The notes under the pieces were generated by a model. It ran no database searches, had not been told where the DNA came from, and worked only from the letters and a program-made list of their open reading frames with translations. The position numbers and the translations under genes are program-made. Of a stretch of 14,951 bases of DNA, positions 1 to 7,093 are shown in pieces; positions within the stretch are counted from its first letter, which is position 1; each line of letters starts with the position of its first letter. This stretch comes from DASPPK01 sp041479575 (GTDB taxonomy: Archaea; Thermoproteota; Bathyarchaeia; Bathyarchaeales; Bathycorpusculaceae): assembly GCA_041479575.1 (NCBI GenBank), contig JBGOYH010000035.1:1-14951 (forward strand). Direction: 5' to 3'.

Positions 1-215
1 AGACTATCCGTCCCTTGGGGCTGGCGGTCATTAGGCAGCTTTCGTAGGGAAGCTGTCTTTAATGTTGACCAGGCGAACTTGGCCAGGCCCGGGAGGGAGC
101 AACCTAAGTCTGGGCGTTCAGCGCTCAAGGGGGTGCGGGTACGAGTGTAGGGTTTGAGGGTTCAGTGGATTCTGGGCGTCGATCTCCTGTGATCCACCGC
201 TTTCCTACGGTGCAA
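1..215 (+). ncRNA. Signal recognition particle RNA (7S RNA), 3' part, 5' end outside the window
   Basis: SRP RNA is the scaffold that holds SRP54 and SRP19 and targets membrane proteins to the translocon. Seen here: helix 8 closes with 77-82 pairing to 103-109 (one bulge), an inner stem ccc 88-90 with ggg 95-97 capped by the GNRA tetraloop GGGA (91-94), and the SRP54-binding asymmetric loop CCAGG (83-87) opposite AGCAA (98-102). Helix 6 is 34-41 with 50-57, with GTAG in its loop, fitting the GNAR motif bound by SRP19. GGTCA 26-30 pairs with TGACC 66-70. Helix 5 is visible as 4-8 pairing with the gggta near 137-141 and cccttgg pairing with the caaggg near 125-130. The 3' strand continues past about 200 with its partner upstream of base 1, so the RNA is cut by the window edge. 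The 3' end is approximate. Confidence 0.85.
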
Positions 216-292
216 AAGCCCATTTGAATGCGCATGTGTAAGCAGGAGAAAGGTTCAACTTCTTATGTATTCTGGAAGTCTGACAGAGTACA

Positions 293-497
293 ATGAATCT
301 TATCATGATCGTAGTCGGCATTGTTCTCGTATTTCTTGTAGTGTTGCGTGTTGGACACTCAGAAATCAAGAACAAGATGAATTGATTGACATGGATATGG
401 GCGCTATCGTGAAGTCTGGTCTCTTCAAGGCCTGGCAGCGATTATCTTGGTCATCGGAGCGGCCATCTTGCTAGTAGGAATATTGCTGCAAGTATAG
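293..497 (+). pseudogene. Broken small membrane-protein gene (tentative)
   Basis: The ATG at 293 opens a 30-codon frame, MNLIMIVVGIVLVFLVVLRV and then a polar tail, stopping at TGA 383-385. A second strongly hydrophobic segment, LAAIILVIGAAILLVGILLQ, is encoded at 432-491 in another frame and ends at TAG 495-497. Between them a third frame reads DMDMGAIVKSGLFK. Two hydrophobic helices in different frames, joined by a short polar stretch, look like one two-helix membrane protein interrupted by two frameshifts near 383 and 428. This may be gene decay or consensus error in the assembly; chance hydrophobicity is also possible. No family recognised, and no clear ribosome binding site before 293. 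The rest of the stretch from 216 to 568 shows nothing else that can be supported. Confidence 0.3.
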
Positions 498-568
498 TTC
501 GTGTCCGGCCACCATGTTCTACGTATACTGCAGTCGCAAAGAAGCTAATTAAATCTACAATGTGCACA

Positions 569-844
569 TCAAGAATGGGGAATTGTCTTCGGGTGCATAC
601 TATCTGCCTTTTCACCTTGTGGAAATCGCGTTTCAACTATGTAAAGCATGGAAGCTCCAGACGCAATGCAAAAACACGACGCAATGAAGGCGTTCTGCGT
701 ACGTCCACGATCAAAACTTTCAATATGCCGGTCAGCCATTGACAAATTGATGTCCCATACTTCCCCAAAAATCATCAGTGTGACAAAACTCCCTATGAAG
801 ACTATCAGAAGGATGATCATTAAGACATCGATGCCTACTTTCAT
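569..844 (-). CDS. Small membrane protein, two predicted transmembrane helices, unknown function
   Basis: A 91-residue protein with one hydrophobic helix at about residues 6-27 (VLMIILLIVFIGSFVTLMIF) and a second at about 52-69 (AFIASCFCIASGASMLYIV), followed by a polar tail. A charged loop rich in Asp and Arg (about 36-49) joins the helices. No family is recognised and no catalytic motif is seen. It is supported as a gene by its clean hydrophobic pattern and by an A/T-rich TATA-like box about 35 nt upstream (878-887). Only a weak ribosome site precedes the ATG, so a short leader is likely. It is divergent from galT and alone on its strand. It could still be a chance frame; the membrane pattern argues against that. 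Confidence 0.5.
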   Translation of the reverse strand: MKVGIDVLMIILLIVFIGSFVTLMIFGEVWDINLSMADRHIESFDRGRTQNAFIASCFCIASGASMLYIVETRFPQGEKADSMHPKTIPHS

Positions 845-877
845 TGCCGTCCATTCATATTATGTCCTCAATCAACT

Positions 878-887
878 ATTATATTTT
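878..887 (-). promoter_or_regulatory. Candidate archaeal TATA box for the small membrane protein
   Basis: On the minus strand this reads AAAATATAAT. It lies about 38 nt before the ATG at 844, so initiation some 25 nt downstream would give a leader of about 12 nt. The only support is position and base composition. Confidence 0.35.
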
Positions 888-995
888 CCTGCAGGGATAT
901 GACGCGAGAACAGCCCGAAATTCAAAGGCAGCAGAATTTTCGGAAAGTTCTAAATGCTCATAACATGTATCCTAATGTTTGTTTGAGGCACAATT

Positions 996-2030
996 ATGAC
1001 TCTCAACGAGCTTCGCAAAGATTACCTGCTAGACCGGTGGGTTGTCATCGCTACAGCGCGCAGCCGTAGACCGACCGACTTCGCCAAGCAACAGACACAA
1101 CAAGCCAAGACAAGCGCATGTCCAATGTGCCCGAGTAACGAGCACATGACCCCACCAGCCATCCTAGTTTATCTCAAGTCGGCAAAAGGAATTCAAAAGA
1201 CAAAAGACCCAGATTCTGGGAGACATAAAAACTGGCTTATTCGCGTTGTCCCGAACCTTTACCCTGCATTTTCTCCGCCGCAAGACCAAACCGACTCGAC
1301 CAAAACAAACAGCCCCAACCTTGCCCCAGCGGTGGGACACCATGAAGTCCTCATAGAATCCCCAATCCACGATGAGCACCCTGCAAACGCACGAATCCCA
1401 CAGCTCACGCACGTCATCAATGGCTACATCGACAGACTTCGTGAACTCTCAGCCAAACCCTATGTGCGCTACGTTTCAATCTTTCGCAATCACGGTTTAG
1501 AAGCAGGAGCCTCGCTCTCACATGCTCACAGCCAGATAATTGCAACTCCATCAGTGCCAAGAATCGTTCAGGAAGAAATGACAGCAGCCAAAAAATTCTG
1601 GAAGCAAAAAAGAAAATGCGTCTTCTGCGACATCATCGAAAAAGAACGAAAAGGCCCACGACGCATCTTGGAAAACGCAAAATTTGTGGTCTTCGTCCCC
1701 TATGCAAGCGTAAACCCTATGGAATTCTGGATATTCCCAAGAAACCATCAAACCTCACTGCTTGAGATGCAGCGAAACGAAGCAAAGATCTTCGCAGAAA
1801 CACTCAAAGAATGCCTCAGCCGACTGAAGAGTCTGGTAAACGATCCACCCTACAACTGCGGTTTCCATCTGGCTATAAGCAAAGAAGCATCAGACTATTA
1901 CCATTGGCACCTAGAAGTGTATCCGAGACTGGCAATATGGGCAGGATTCGAAAAGAGCACGGGAATCTACATAAACACAATGACGCCCGAGACAGCTGCA
2001 GAAAGCATGCGAAAATCTTCCTCAGCTTGA
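996..2030 (+). CDS. galT: Galactose-1-phosphate uridylyltransferase
   Basis: A cytosolic enzyme of the Leloir pathway that exchanges UMP between UDP-glucose and galactose 1-phosphate through a uridylylated histidine. The 344-residue length is normal for the family. Two HIT-like halves are visible: the first has the zinc-type pair C42/C45 (CPMC), H115-H116 (HHEVL) and the active-site HAHSQ at 176-180, with H178 the expected nucleophile; the second has C208/C211 (CVFC) and HWHLE at 303-307. The ATG at 996 follows GAGG (985-988) at a 7-nt spacing, which fixes the start. The 3' end overlaps the convergent debranching-enzyme gene by 9 nt. Archaeal relatives sometimes act on other sugar 1-phosphates, so the exact sugar is inferred. 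Stand-alone transcription is likely, as the upstream gene is divergent. Confidence 0.92.
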   Translation: MTLNELRKDYLLDRWVVIATARSRRPTDFAKQQTQQAKTSACPMCPSNEHMTPPAILVYLKSAKGIQKTKDPDSGRHKNWLIRVVPNLYPAFSPPQDQTDSTKTNSPNLAPAVGHHEVLIESPIHDEHPANARIPQLTHVINGYIDRLRELSAKPYVRYVSIFRNHGLEAGASLSHAHSQIIATPSVPRIVQEEMTAAKKFWKQKRKCVFCDIIEKERKGPRRILENAKFVVFVPYASVNPMEFWIFPRNHQTSLLEMQRNEAKIFAETLKECLSRLKSLVNDPPYNCGFHLAISKEASDYYHWHLEVYPRLAIWAGFEKSTGIYINTMTPETAAESMRKSSSA

Positions 2031-4103
2031 GGACGACAGAACCTCTTTCTCATATTGCGGTCTAACCTGCAAAACATCTTCCATGTAAGCCCTAAAAGAC
2101 TCTGCGACACTCCATGCCTGGGCAATACACCCTCTTGGCGTGTGCGGCGGGTCGCCGTCAAAAATCTCGCTTAGAGTGCCAAGACCAGCCTGATAAATCC
2201 GTTGAGTAAGCAATGGTTTGAGGAGGTTCTGAAACGCAAATTCACGTTGGGATTCTGAGTATCGCTTAACTTTGAGAAACGCTGTCGTAAAAGGACCTAG
2301 AAGCCAAGGCCAAACCGTTCCACTGTGGTAGGCTTTGTCTCGGCTTGTCCTATCGCCAGAATAGACCCCCGTGTAGCGCGGATCGTCTCTAGCAAGAGTT
2401 CTTAAACCGCAAGGCGTCAGAAGCTCTCTCTGAATGACGTCAACAATTCTTTCACTCATTGCATTGTTAAGCATGGCAAAATCCAGCGAGACGGCAAAAA
2501 TCTGATTCGGCCTAAGAGAACTATCACGCCCGTGTGGGCTTACAACATCATACAAAAAGCTCTTTTCCGTATTCCAAAATTCCCTAACAAAACTTCCCCG
2601 AGCTTTCTCGGCCATCTGTGCATAGTTCTCCGCTTGCGCCCCTTCTGCAAATTCGTCCGCCAACAGCTCCATCGTCTTCAACGCGTTGTACCACAAAGCT
2701 TGTATCTCAACAGCCTTTCCAGCCCTAGGCAACACTGGCTTTCCAGCGACTGACGCATCCACCCATGTCAGCTGTGGACCGTGAGAAAGCAAACCGTCAC
2801 TGTCCAAATATATGTCAAAAAGCGTCCCCTCAACATGGCTTTCAATGACATTCTTTAGGATGGTCCAGAGCTGCTGTTTGACAAACTTGAAATCGCCAGT
2901 GTATTTCAGATACTGCAACACTGCATTTACGTACCAGAGTGTTGCGTCAACAGTGTTGTAAACAGGTTTTTCAGCTTCATCTGGAACGAAGTTTGGAATC
3001 AACCCTTCCTTACAATACTTTGCAAAGCCCAGAAAGATCGTTCTCGCCACGTCAAACCTGCTAGTCACAAGCGTCAAGCCGGGCAGAGAAATGAACGTGT
3101 CTCTTCCCCAAGGCCCAAACCAATGGTAACCTGCAATCACAGACTTGTCCGCCTCACTTGTGCCTTTCACCAAGAACGCATCAGTCGCCAAAGCAAGCCA
3201 GCTCAGCCAATCGCGTGCAACAGCGTTTTCATGTAGACTGTAGAATCTTGTTAGGAAATCATCTTGCCGTTTTCTCTCTTTCTCAAGCAGCTCATGCAAG
3301 CCGTCAGAAGTTGGTGGCATTTCTCTCAAAATTTTCGCTGCTTTCTTTTCGGTTTCGTCTGCAACTGCAATTACTGCAAAATTCTCAGTCTTCTCTGCCA
3401 CTATGCATGTTTCGAAATACCCAGGCTGATAGCAGTCGTCGAAACAGCTTTCTCCCCGACGAGCTTCTTCACGGAGATAAACTCTTTCTATCCAATGGCC
3501 CGTGGTAAGATATTTTCCCTCTGTCGTTTTGATCAGAAGGTTTGACTGGGAAGCTTTGAAGGTCATCTTGAGCACTTCGTCTCGTTGCTCCTGAGTGAAC
3601 TCAGAACCCTTCGATCGGTCAGTGACTGCGTGAAAACTTCTCCAATTAACGAGTGGAAAAACGCGCATCTTAACATCGACGTCGTTCCGATTTGAAATTT
3701 CGTACAGTGCTATAACACAGTTCTTTTCGTAAGGCATGAAAACTGTTTTCTGAACTTCAACATTCCCAGCTGCATAAACGCACGTTGGAAACGGTGAAAC
3801 CGAAAACTGCTCTAGAAAACGATGTCCTTGAGGAAAAAACACGTCCTTGAATTCGTTGGCTCCCAACTGATAGACATCGCCCCCGACAAGTATTTCATCG
3901 TCTAGTTTTGTCAAAAACACTCTTCTGTCTCTTGGAGGGTTAACTGCTGCCACAAGCAGGCCATGATACTTCCTCGTGTTTATGCCTAAGACGGTGGAGG
4001 ATGCGTAACCGCCTAGACCGTTCGTTATCAACCACTCTCGATGGATTGCACTTTCAAAGTCAGACAGAACAGGCCGATCTAGACTTATCGAAGGCAAACC
4101 CAT
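2022..4103 (-). CDS. Glycogen debranching enzyme (amylo-alpha-1,6-glucosidase type, GDE_N/GDE_C)
   Basis: Removes alpha-1,6 branches from glycogen-like storage polysaccharide in the cytosol. The 693 residues fit the archaeal/bacterial single-chain form with an N-terminal beta-rich GDE_N domain (about 1-270; note ITNGLGGYASST near 26 and TRKYHGLLVA near 43) and a C-terminal (alpha/alpha)6 barrel related to GH133/GH15. Barrel signatures include HWFGPWGRDTF, with D335, and the late LSEIFDGD stretch, with E646; these are the expected acidic active-site positions by analogy with the family, not proven here. The ATG directly follows the TAA of the DUF89 gene (TAAATG), with no ribosome site of its own, so translation is probably coupled. 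It is the last gene of the tpiA-DUF89-debranching operon and converges with galT. Confidence 0.92.
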   Translation of the reverse strand: MGLPSISLDRPVLSDFESAIHREWLITNGLGGYASSTVLGINTRKYHGLLVAAVNPPRDRRVFLTKLDDEILVGGDVYQLGANEFKDVFFPQGHRFLEQFSVSPFPTCVYAAGNVEVQKTVFMPYEKNCVIALYEISNRNDVDVKMRVFPLVNWRSFHAVTDRSKGSEFTQEQRDEVLKMTFKASQSNLLIKTTEGKYLTTGHWIERVYLREEARRGESCFDDCYQPGYFETCIVAEKTENFAVIAVADETEKKAAKILREMPPTSDGLHELLEKERKRQDDFLTRFYSLHENAVARDWLSWLALATDAFLVKGTSEADKSVIAGYHWFGPWGRDTFISLPGLTLVTSRFDVARTIFLGFAKYCKEGLIPNFVPDEAEKPVYNTVDATLWYVNAVLQYLKYTGDFKFVKQQLWTILKNVIESHVEGTLFDIYLDSDGLLSHGPQLTWVDASVAGKPVLPRAGKAVEIQALWYNALKTMELLADEFAEGAQAENYAQMAEKARGSFVREFWNTEKSFLYDVVSPHGRDSSLRPNQIFAVSLDFAMLNNAMSERIVDVIQRELLTPCGLRTLARDDPRYTGVYSGDRTSRDKAYHSGTVWPWLLGPFTTAFLKVKRYSESQREFAFQNLLKPLLTQRIYQAGLGTLSEIFDGDPPHTPRGCIAQAWSVAESFRAYMEDVLQVRPQYEKEVLSSSS

Positions 4104-4985
4104 TTAGGGCATCAGCTTCGCAACATTCTTTTCTCTAGCCACACCGAAAAAGTTAGCTACCGGCTCACATTTGGTTCTGAGAAGCAGAAGATGCGGTTTC
4201 TTCAACTTGTATTCTGTCAAGGTTTCAGCGTAACCCATTCCTTTTGCAATAATCAAATCAGTTGATTCGTAAGCACTTAGAAACTCTGGTGAAACCTCTT
4301 TTGCAGCAAATCCCACTGCATCTGCTCCAGTTGTTATCACCTTGTCTGCAATCTTCGTCATTCCAGAAGCTTCAGCGTCCTCCAAGGTGGCATCATTGAT
4401 TACGGGTGCGCCCTTGACCGCGACTACAACTGCTAAACCCATGTTTTTCAGCTGCTCCACAAGCAAAGTATCAAAAACAATTTCACCCGCATTATCCGCC
4501 AAGTAAAGAACGGTGTTCGCCTTCTTCGCGAGTTCATAAGCTTTGTTGATGTCGTCGACGACTAAATCTCTTGATGCTTCCCTGAAATTCTTCCGAAGAG
4601 TGCTGAAACTGGCCTTGTGCCCTGGAATGTCAAATTCAATGAGGTTGCCAACCATAGCAACTAAACAGGCTCTTTTGAACCGGTCTTCCTGGGTATAGCC
4701 TTCTTCAACAATTTTTCTGGCGTAGGGCAAGAGTTTCAACGCTTTCTCGTTGCTTATCCTCTTGCTTCTTTTGTACGGATCTTGGCTTCCTGTTACCCGC
4801 CTGATCACACGATCCCTTTTCGTTCCCAAATCCGCCGGAACCGCTGCTGGACGAAACTCATTGGTCAACAACCGCAAAAGATCGCACATTACTCTGAAAC
4901 GCAACGCAGGATTGGTCGTTGCCTCTTTAACTTCAGCTGCACCTCTGCTGAGAATGCAGGCGGCACATTCATGTTCTACTTTCAA
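4104..4985 (-). CDS. DUF89 (ARMT1-like) metal-dependent damage-control phosphatase
   Basis: DUF89 proteins are Mn/Co-dependent phosphatases; characterised members hydrolyse phosphometabolites such as fructose 1-phosphate and related side products. This 293-residue protein has the family marks: DNAGE at 164-168 (metal-binding D164 and N165), the INDAT stretch at 196-200, GMGYAE at 249-254 and the late RTKCEPVA with K272. An N-terminal CxxC (C7/C10) is present, as I recall for prokaryotic DUF89 forms. The start is TTG at 4985, with GGAG (4991-4994) 5 nt upstream. It sits 16 nt after tpiA and abuts the debranching enzyme, so the context supports a role in cleaning up sugar phosphates. The natural substrate is unknown. 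Confidence 0.88.
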   Translation of the reverse strand: MKVEHECAACILSRGAAEVKEATTNPALRFRVMCDLLRLLTNEFRPAAVPADLGTKRDRVIRRVTGSQDPYKRSKRISNEKALKLLPYARKIVEEGYTQEDRFKRACLVAMVGNLIEFDIPGHKASFSTLRKNFREASRDLVVDDINKAYELAKKANTVLYLADNAGEIVFDTLLVEQLKNMGLAVVVAVKGAPVINDATLEDAEASGMTKIADKVITTGADAVGFAAKEVSPEFLSAYESTDLIIAKGMGYAETLTEYKLKKPHLLLLRTKCEPVANFFGVAREKNVAKLMP

Positions 4986-5001
4986 GTATTCTCCATCTCA
5001 A

Positions 5002-5685
5002 CTATATTTTCATCGCTTCAGCAAACTCGCGCATGATCATATATGGGTCTTTCGCCTTCACAATGCCGCTTGCCACTAACACGCCTTGTGTTCCAAGCTT
5101 CAAAGCCGCCGCAACATCTTCGCCATGACTTATGCCAGCTCCACATAGAATGATTACTTTCTCGTTGACTTCTCTGACAAGTTGAACAGTGCCAGAGACA
5201 ACCTCAGGCTGTGCTTTAGACACTGGAATCCCAGTGCCTATCAGTTCTGGCGGTTCAATCGCGACCATGTCAGGCTTCAACGATGCGACTGCAGCGCTTA
5301 TCGTTGGGTTATTGGCACACACTACCGACATTAGTGCTTTTTGGCGTGTGATTTTCACTATTTCATCAATATCCGACAGTTTAAGCTGCATTTCAGAGTG
5401 GTTGATCAAGGTTCCAATGGCTCCTGCTTCTTCCACAGATTCTGCTAGAACGTGCCCCGTGTAGCCTCCTGGTTTTATCGGATCTACGTGTTGAGCGAAA
5501 ACTGGAATTTGAACCGCTTCTGCAACGGCCTTCAAGTCGGCGAACTGAGGGGCTACTCCGATGTAGATGCCTGTTTCGCGATTGACTTTCTCGGCTTTCT
5601 TTGCCAACTCAACTGCGTTTTTTCCTGTTGCCTCTAAGTAAGTCTTGAAGTTGACAATCATGACCGGTAGGCATAACTCCATCAT
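5002..5685 (-). CDS. tpiA: Triosephosphate isomerase, archaeal type
   Basis: Interconverts dihydroxyacetone phosphate and glyceraldehyde 3-phosphate in glycolysis and gluconeogenesis. At 227 residues it matches the short archaeal form (about 225), not the bacterial 250. Catalytic positions are all present: N12 and K14 (VNFKTY), H96 (INHSE) and E144 (AIEPPELIGTG, with the flexible loop 6 after it). CGAGI near the C-terminus fits the phosphate-binding region. I start at ATG 5685: the perfect Shine-Dalgarno AGGTGA (5694-5699) lies 8 nt before it, while the in-frame GTG at 5697 is part of that site. ATG 5682 is also possible. It is the first gene of the operon with DUF89 and the debranching enzyme. 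Confidence 0.94.
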   Translation of the reverse strand: MMELCLPVMIVNFKTYLEATGKNAVELAKKAEKVNRETGIYIGVAPQFADLKAVAEAVQIPVFAQHVDPIKPGGYTGHVLAESVEEAGAIGTLINHSEMQLKLSDIDEIVKITRQKALMSVVCANNPTISAAVASLKPDMVAIEPPELIGTGIPVSKAQPEVVSGTVQLVREVNEKVIILCGAGISHGEDVAAALKLGTQGVLVASGIVKAKDPYMIMREFAEAMKI

Positions 5686-5693
5686 TGACTGTT

Positions 5694-5699
5694 TCACCT
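5694..5699 (-). promoter_or_regulatory. Ribosome binding site of tpiA
   Basis: On the minus strand AGGTGA, complementary to the archaeal 16S 3' end, with an 8-nt spacer to ATG 5685. It overlaps the GTG at 5697, which would otherwise look like a start four codons earlier, and so argues against that start. Confidence 0.75.
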
Positions 5700-5737
5700 G
5701 TCTAACGCGTTGATTCTATTCATTAATATCATTTTGG

Positions 5738-5745
5738 AATAAAAA
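5738..5745 (-). promoter_or_regulatory. Candidate TATA box of the tpiA operon
   Basis: On the minus strand TTTTTATT. Initiation about 25 nt downstream would fall near 5713-5716 and leave a leader of about 30 nt containing the AGGTGA site. An alternative A/T-rich element lies at 5722-5731. Confidence 0.45.
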
Positions 5746-5814
5746 GATTGAACTCGCTGTCTCCTGCATAATCCACCATTTTCCATTTTCTGAAAGATCC
5801 CATACCACCTAGGC

Positions 5815-5825
5815 AATAATAAATA
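5815..5825 (+). promoter_or_regulatory. Candidate TATA box of the SPFH gene
   Basis: AATAATAAATA lies about 28 nt upstream of an inferred transcript start near 5848, giving a short leader that carries the strong ribosome site at 5855-5862. Confidence 0.4.
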
Positions 5826-5854
5826 CGAGATCTGACTAAGAACGAAAATAAGGG

Positions 5855-5862
5855 GGAGGTGA
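5855..5862 (+). promoter_or_regulatory. Strong ribosome binding site of the SPFH gene
   Basis: GGAGGTGA is a full match to the archaeal anti-Shine-Dalgarno sequence. Its GTG (5859-5861) is in frame with the gene, but the spacing of 5 nt to ATG 5868 shows the ATG is the likely start. Confidence 0.75.
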
Positions 5863-5867
5863 AGAAA

Positions 5868-6698
5868 ATGTTTGAAGATCTAGGCGTAGACGCGTTAATT
5901 CTCGTTTTTGGAGCGTTCGTTGTTATCGTTGTACTCTTCTTGAGCTATTTCATTGTTAGGCAGTGGGAGAAAGTTGCATTGATACGTTTGGGCAGAATAG
6001 TGAAAATCGAAGACAAAGCGGGTTTACATTTCAAAATGCCTTTCATCGACTCACTTTATGTCGTTGACATGAGAATGCAAACGATTCAACTAAAGGGACA
6101 ATCAACAATCACAAAAGACAACATTTCCGTCAGTATAGATGCAGTCGTTTTCACCAAAGTAGAGGACCCTGAGAAAGTCATAGTTCAAATCGAAGATTAC
6201 AAAGATGCCGTGGCTAAGTATGCACAGACATCCATAAGAGACATAATGGGAAAATACACCCTGGACGACTTGCTAATGAACCGTGAAGAAGTGGCAAATG
6301 CGTTCAAAGACAAAGTCGATGAATTATCCAAGGTGTGGGGTGTAGATATTACTAAGGCAGAGATACAAGACATGGCATTGCCCGACGATATGAAAAGAGC
6401 CTTAGCAGTAAAAGCGGAAGCAGACAGAGAAGCGCAGGCAGTTGTGATTAAAGCAGATGCAGAACTAAAGGCATCATATATTCTTAAACAAGCGGCTGAA
6501 AACATGAAAGACCCGAATGCCATGCAACTAAGAATCTTGGCAGCGGTAAGCGAAGCAAGTAAAGAAGCCGCAAACACAATAATTATGGCATTACCGCTGG
6601 AGACGTTGAAGTATGCAAACATAGGAGATTTGGGAGCGTTAGCTTCAATAAACAGCAGTGCAGCCAGAAAGCGAGTAGAGGAAAGAGACAAGCAATAA
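5868..6698 (+). CDS. SPFH/Band 7 (stomatin-like, slipin) membrane protein
   Basis: Membrane-anchored scaffold protein of the stomatin/prohibitin superfamily, which forms oligomers at lipid domains and often works with a protease or NfeD partner. Of 276 residues, about 8-30 form one hydrophobic anchor, with few charged residues before it. The SPFH domain follows (about 31-180) and opens with the typical QWEKVALIRLGR and AGLHFKMPFID. A helical Ala/Glu/Lys-rich segment (about 175-215, including KAEADREAQA) fits the coiled-coil flotillin/stomatin arm, and the C-terminal part keeps LPLETLK. ATG 5868 is chosen from the ribosome site. No NfeD or ClpP-like neighbour lies beside it, unlike many archaeal slipin operons. 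A T-run ends the unit at 6720. Confidence 0.9.
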   Translation: MFEDLGVDALILVFGAFVVIVVLFLSYFIVRQWEKVALIRLGRIVKIEDKAGLHFKMPFIDSLYVVDMRMQTIQLKGQSTITKDNISVSIDAVVFTKVEDPEKVIVQIEDYKDAVAKYAQTSIRDIMGKYTLDDLLMNREEVANAFKDKVDELSKVWGVDITKAEIQDMALPDDMKRALAVKAEADREAQAVVIKADAELKASYILKQAAENMKDPNAMQLRILAAVSEASKEAANTIIMALPLETLKYANIGDLGALASINSSAARKRVEERDKQ

Positions 6699-6719
6699 TG
6701 AAAACAACGATCCCATCCC

Positions 6720-6725
6720 TTTTTT
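6720..6725 (+). terminator. T-tract terminator after the SPFH gene
   Basis: Six T residues about 20 nt after the stop codon, following a C-rich stretch; T-tracts are enough for archaeal RNA polymerase to terminate. No strong hairpin precedes it. Confidence 0.45.
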
Positions 6726-7026
6726 GATTCATCCATACTTTTCAAGTTCTTGTTCGAGACAATAGCCCGCCGCTAACTGGTGCGGAAGCAACATCCCATC
6801 TGCTGAAAAATCGCACACAGCCCCATCAGAAGACCCTTACACAACCACCCCACAGTACTCCACGTGCTGAAAACCTAGGGGGAGGGCGTAGGTCGTTTTT
6901 GGCTTGAAAACAACCAAAAACCATGTTGAACAGTCCATACTGTAGTCCTCGCTTCTATGTTCGCAACATCGCACGCCTTTCCCATTAAACAGCCTGCGAG
7001 CAATGCGAGAACCTCACAGTTGAGAT
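6726..7026. other. Gene-poor stretch between the SPFH gene and pdaD
   Basis: About 370 nt separate the SPFH stop from the pdaD stop. I see no convincing gene. Contents: an 8-bp inverted repeat at 6895-6921, a purine-rich run near 6877-6887, and on the minus strand (6875-7069) a frame whose peptide faintly resembles the end of a V4R domain (see findings). The T-tract at 7027-7033 would stop minus-strand transcription before most of that frame. Confidence 0.4.
6895..6921. repeat. Perfect 8-bp inverted repeat (hairpin)
   Basis: GTTTTTGG at 6895-6902 pairs with CCAAAAAC at 6914-6921 around an 11-nt loop. It lies between the converging SPFH and pdaD genes and could act as a hairpin on either strand. 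Function unknown. Confidence 0.5.
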
Positions 7027-7033
7027 AAAAAAA
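7027..7033 (-). terminator. T-tract terminator downstream of pdaD
   Basis: Seven T residues on the minus strand about 60 nt after the pdaD stop codon, in an otherwise mixed sequence. It fits archaeal T-tract termination. Confidence 0.45.
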
Positions 7034-7093
7034 GTAGTTGTGGATGTCGTGATACAGATACGGTGTCAATGTCTGGCTTTCTTCAACACTTTG

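Noticed and set aside
265..474. 69-codon frame MYSGSLTEYN
   Set aside because: No hydrophobic or motif pattern in its first half; the hydrophobic segments lie in the other two frames, so this is probably only the bridge of the broken gene.
2532..3545. Plus-strand frames of 73-116 codons within the debranching-enzyme gene
   Set aside because: Antisense shadows of a gene with full-length family similarity.
6197..6745. 182-codon minus-strand frame rich in Ser and Ala
   Set aside because: It is antisense to the SPFH gene, whose frame has clear domain motifs. Its composition is what a reversed codon pattern gives.
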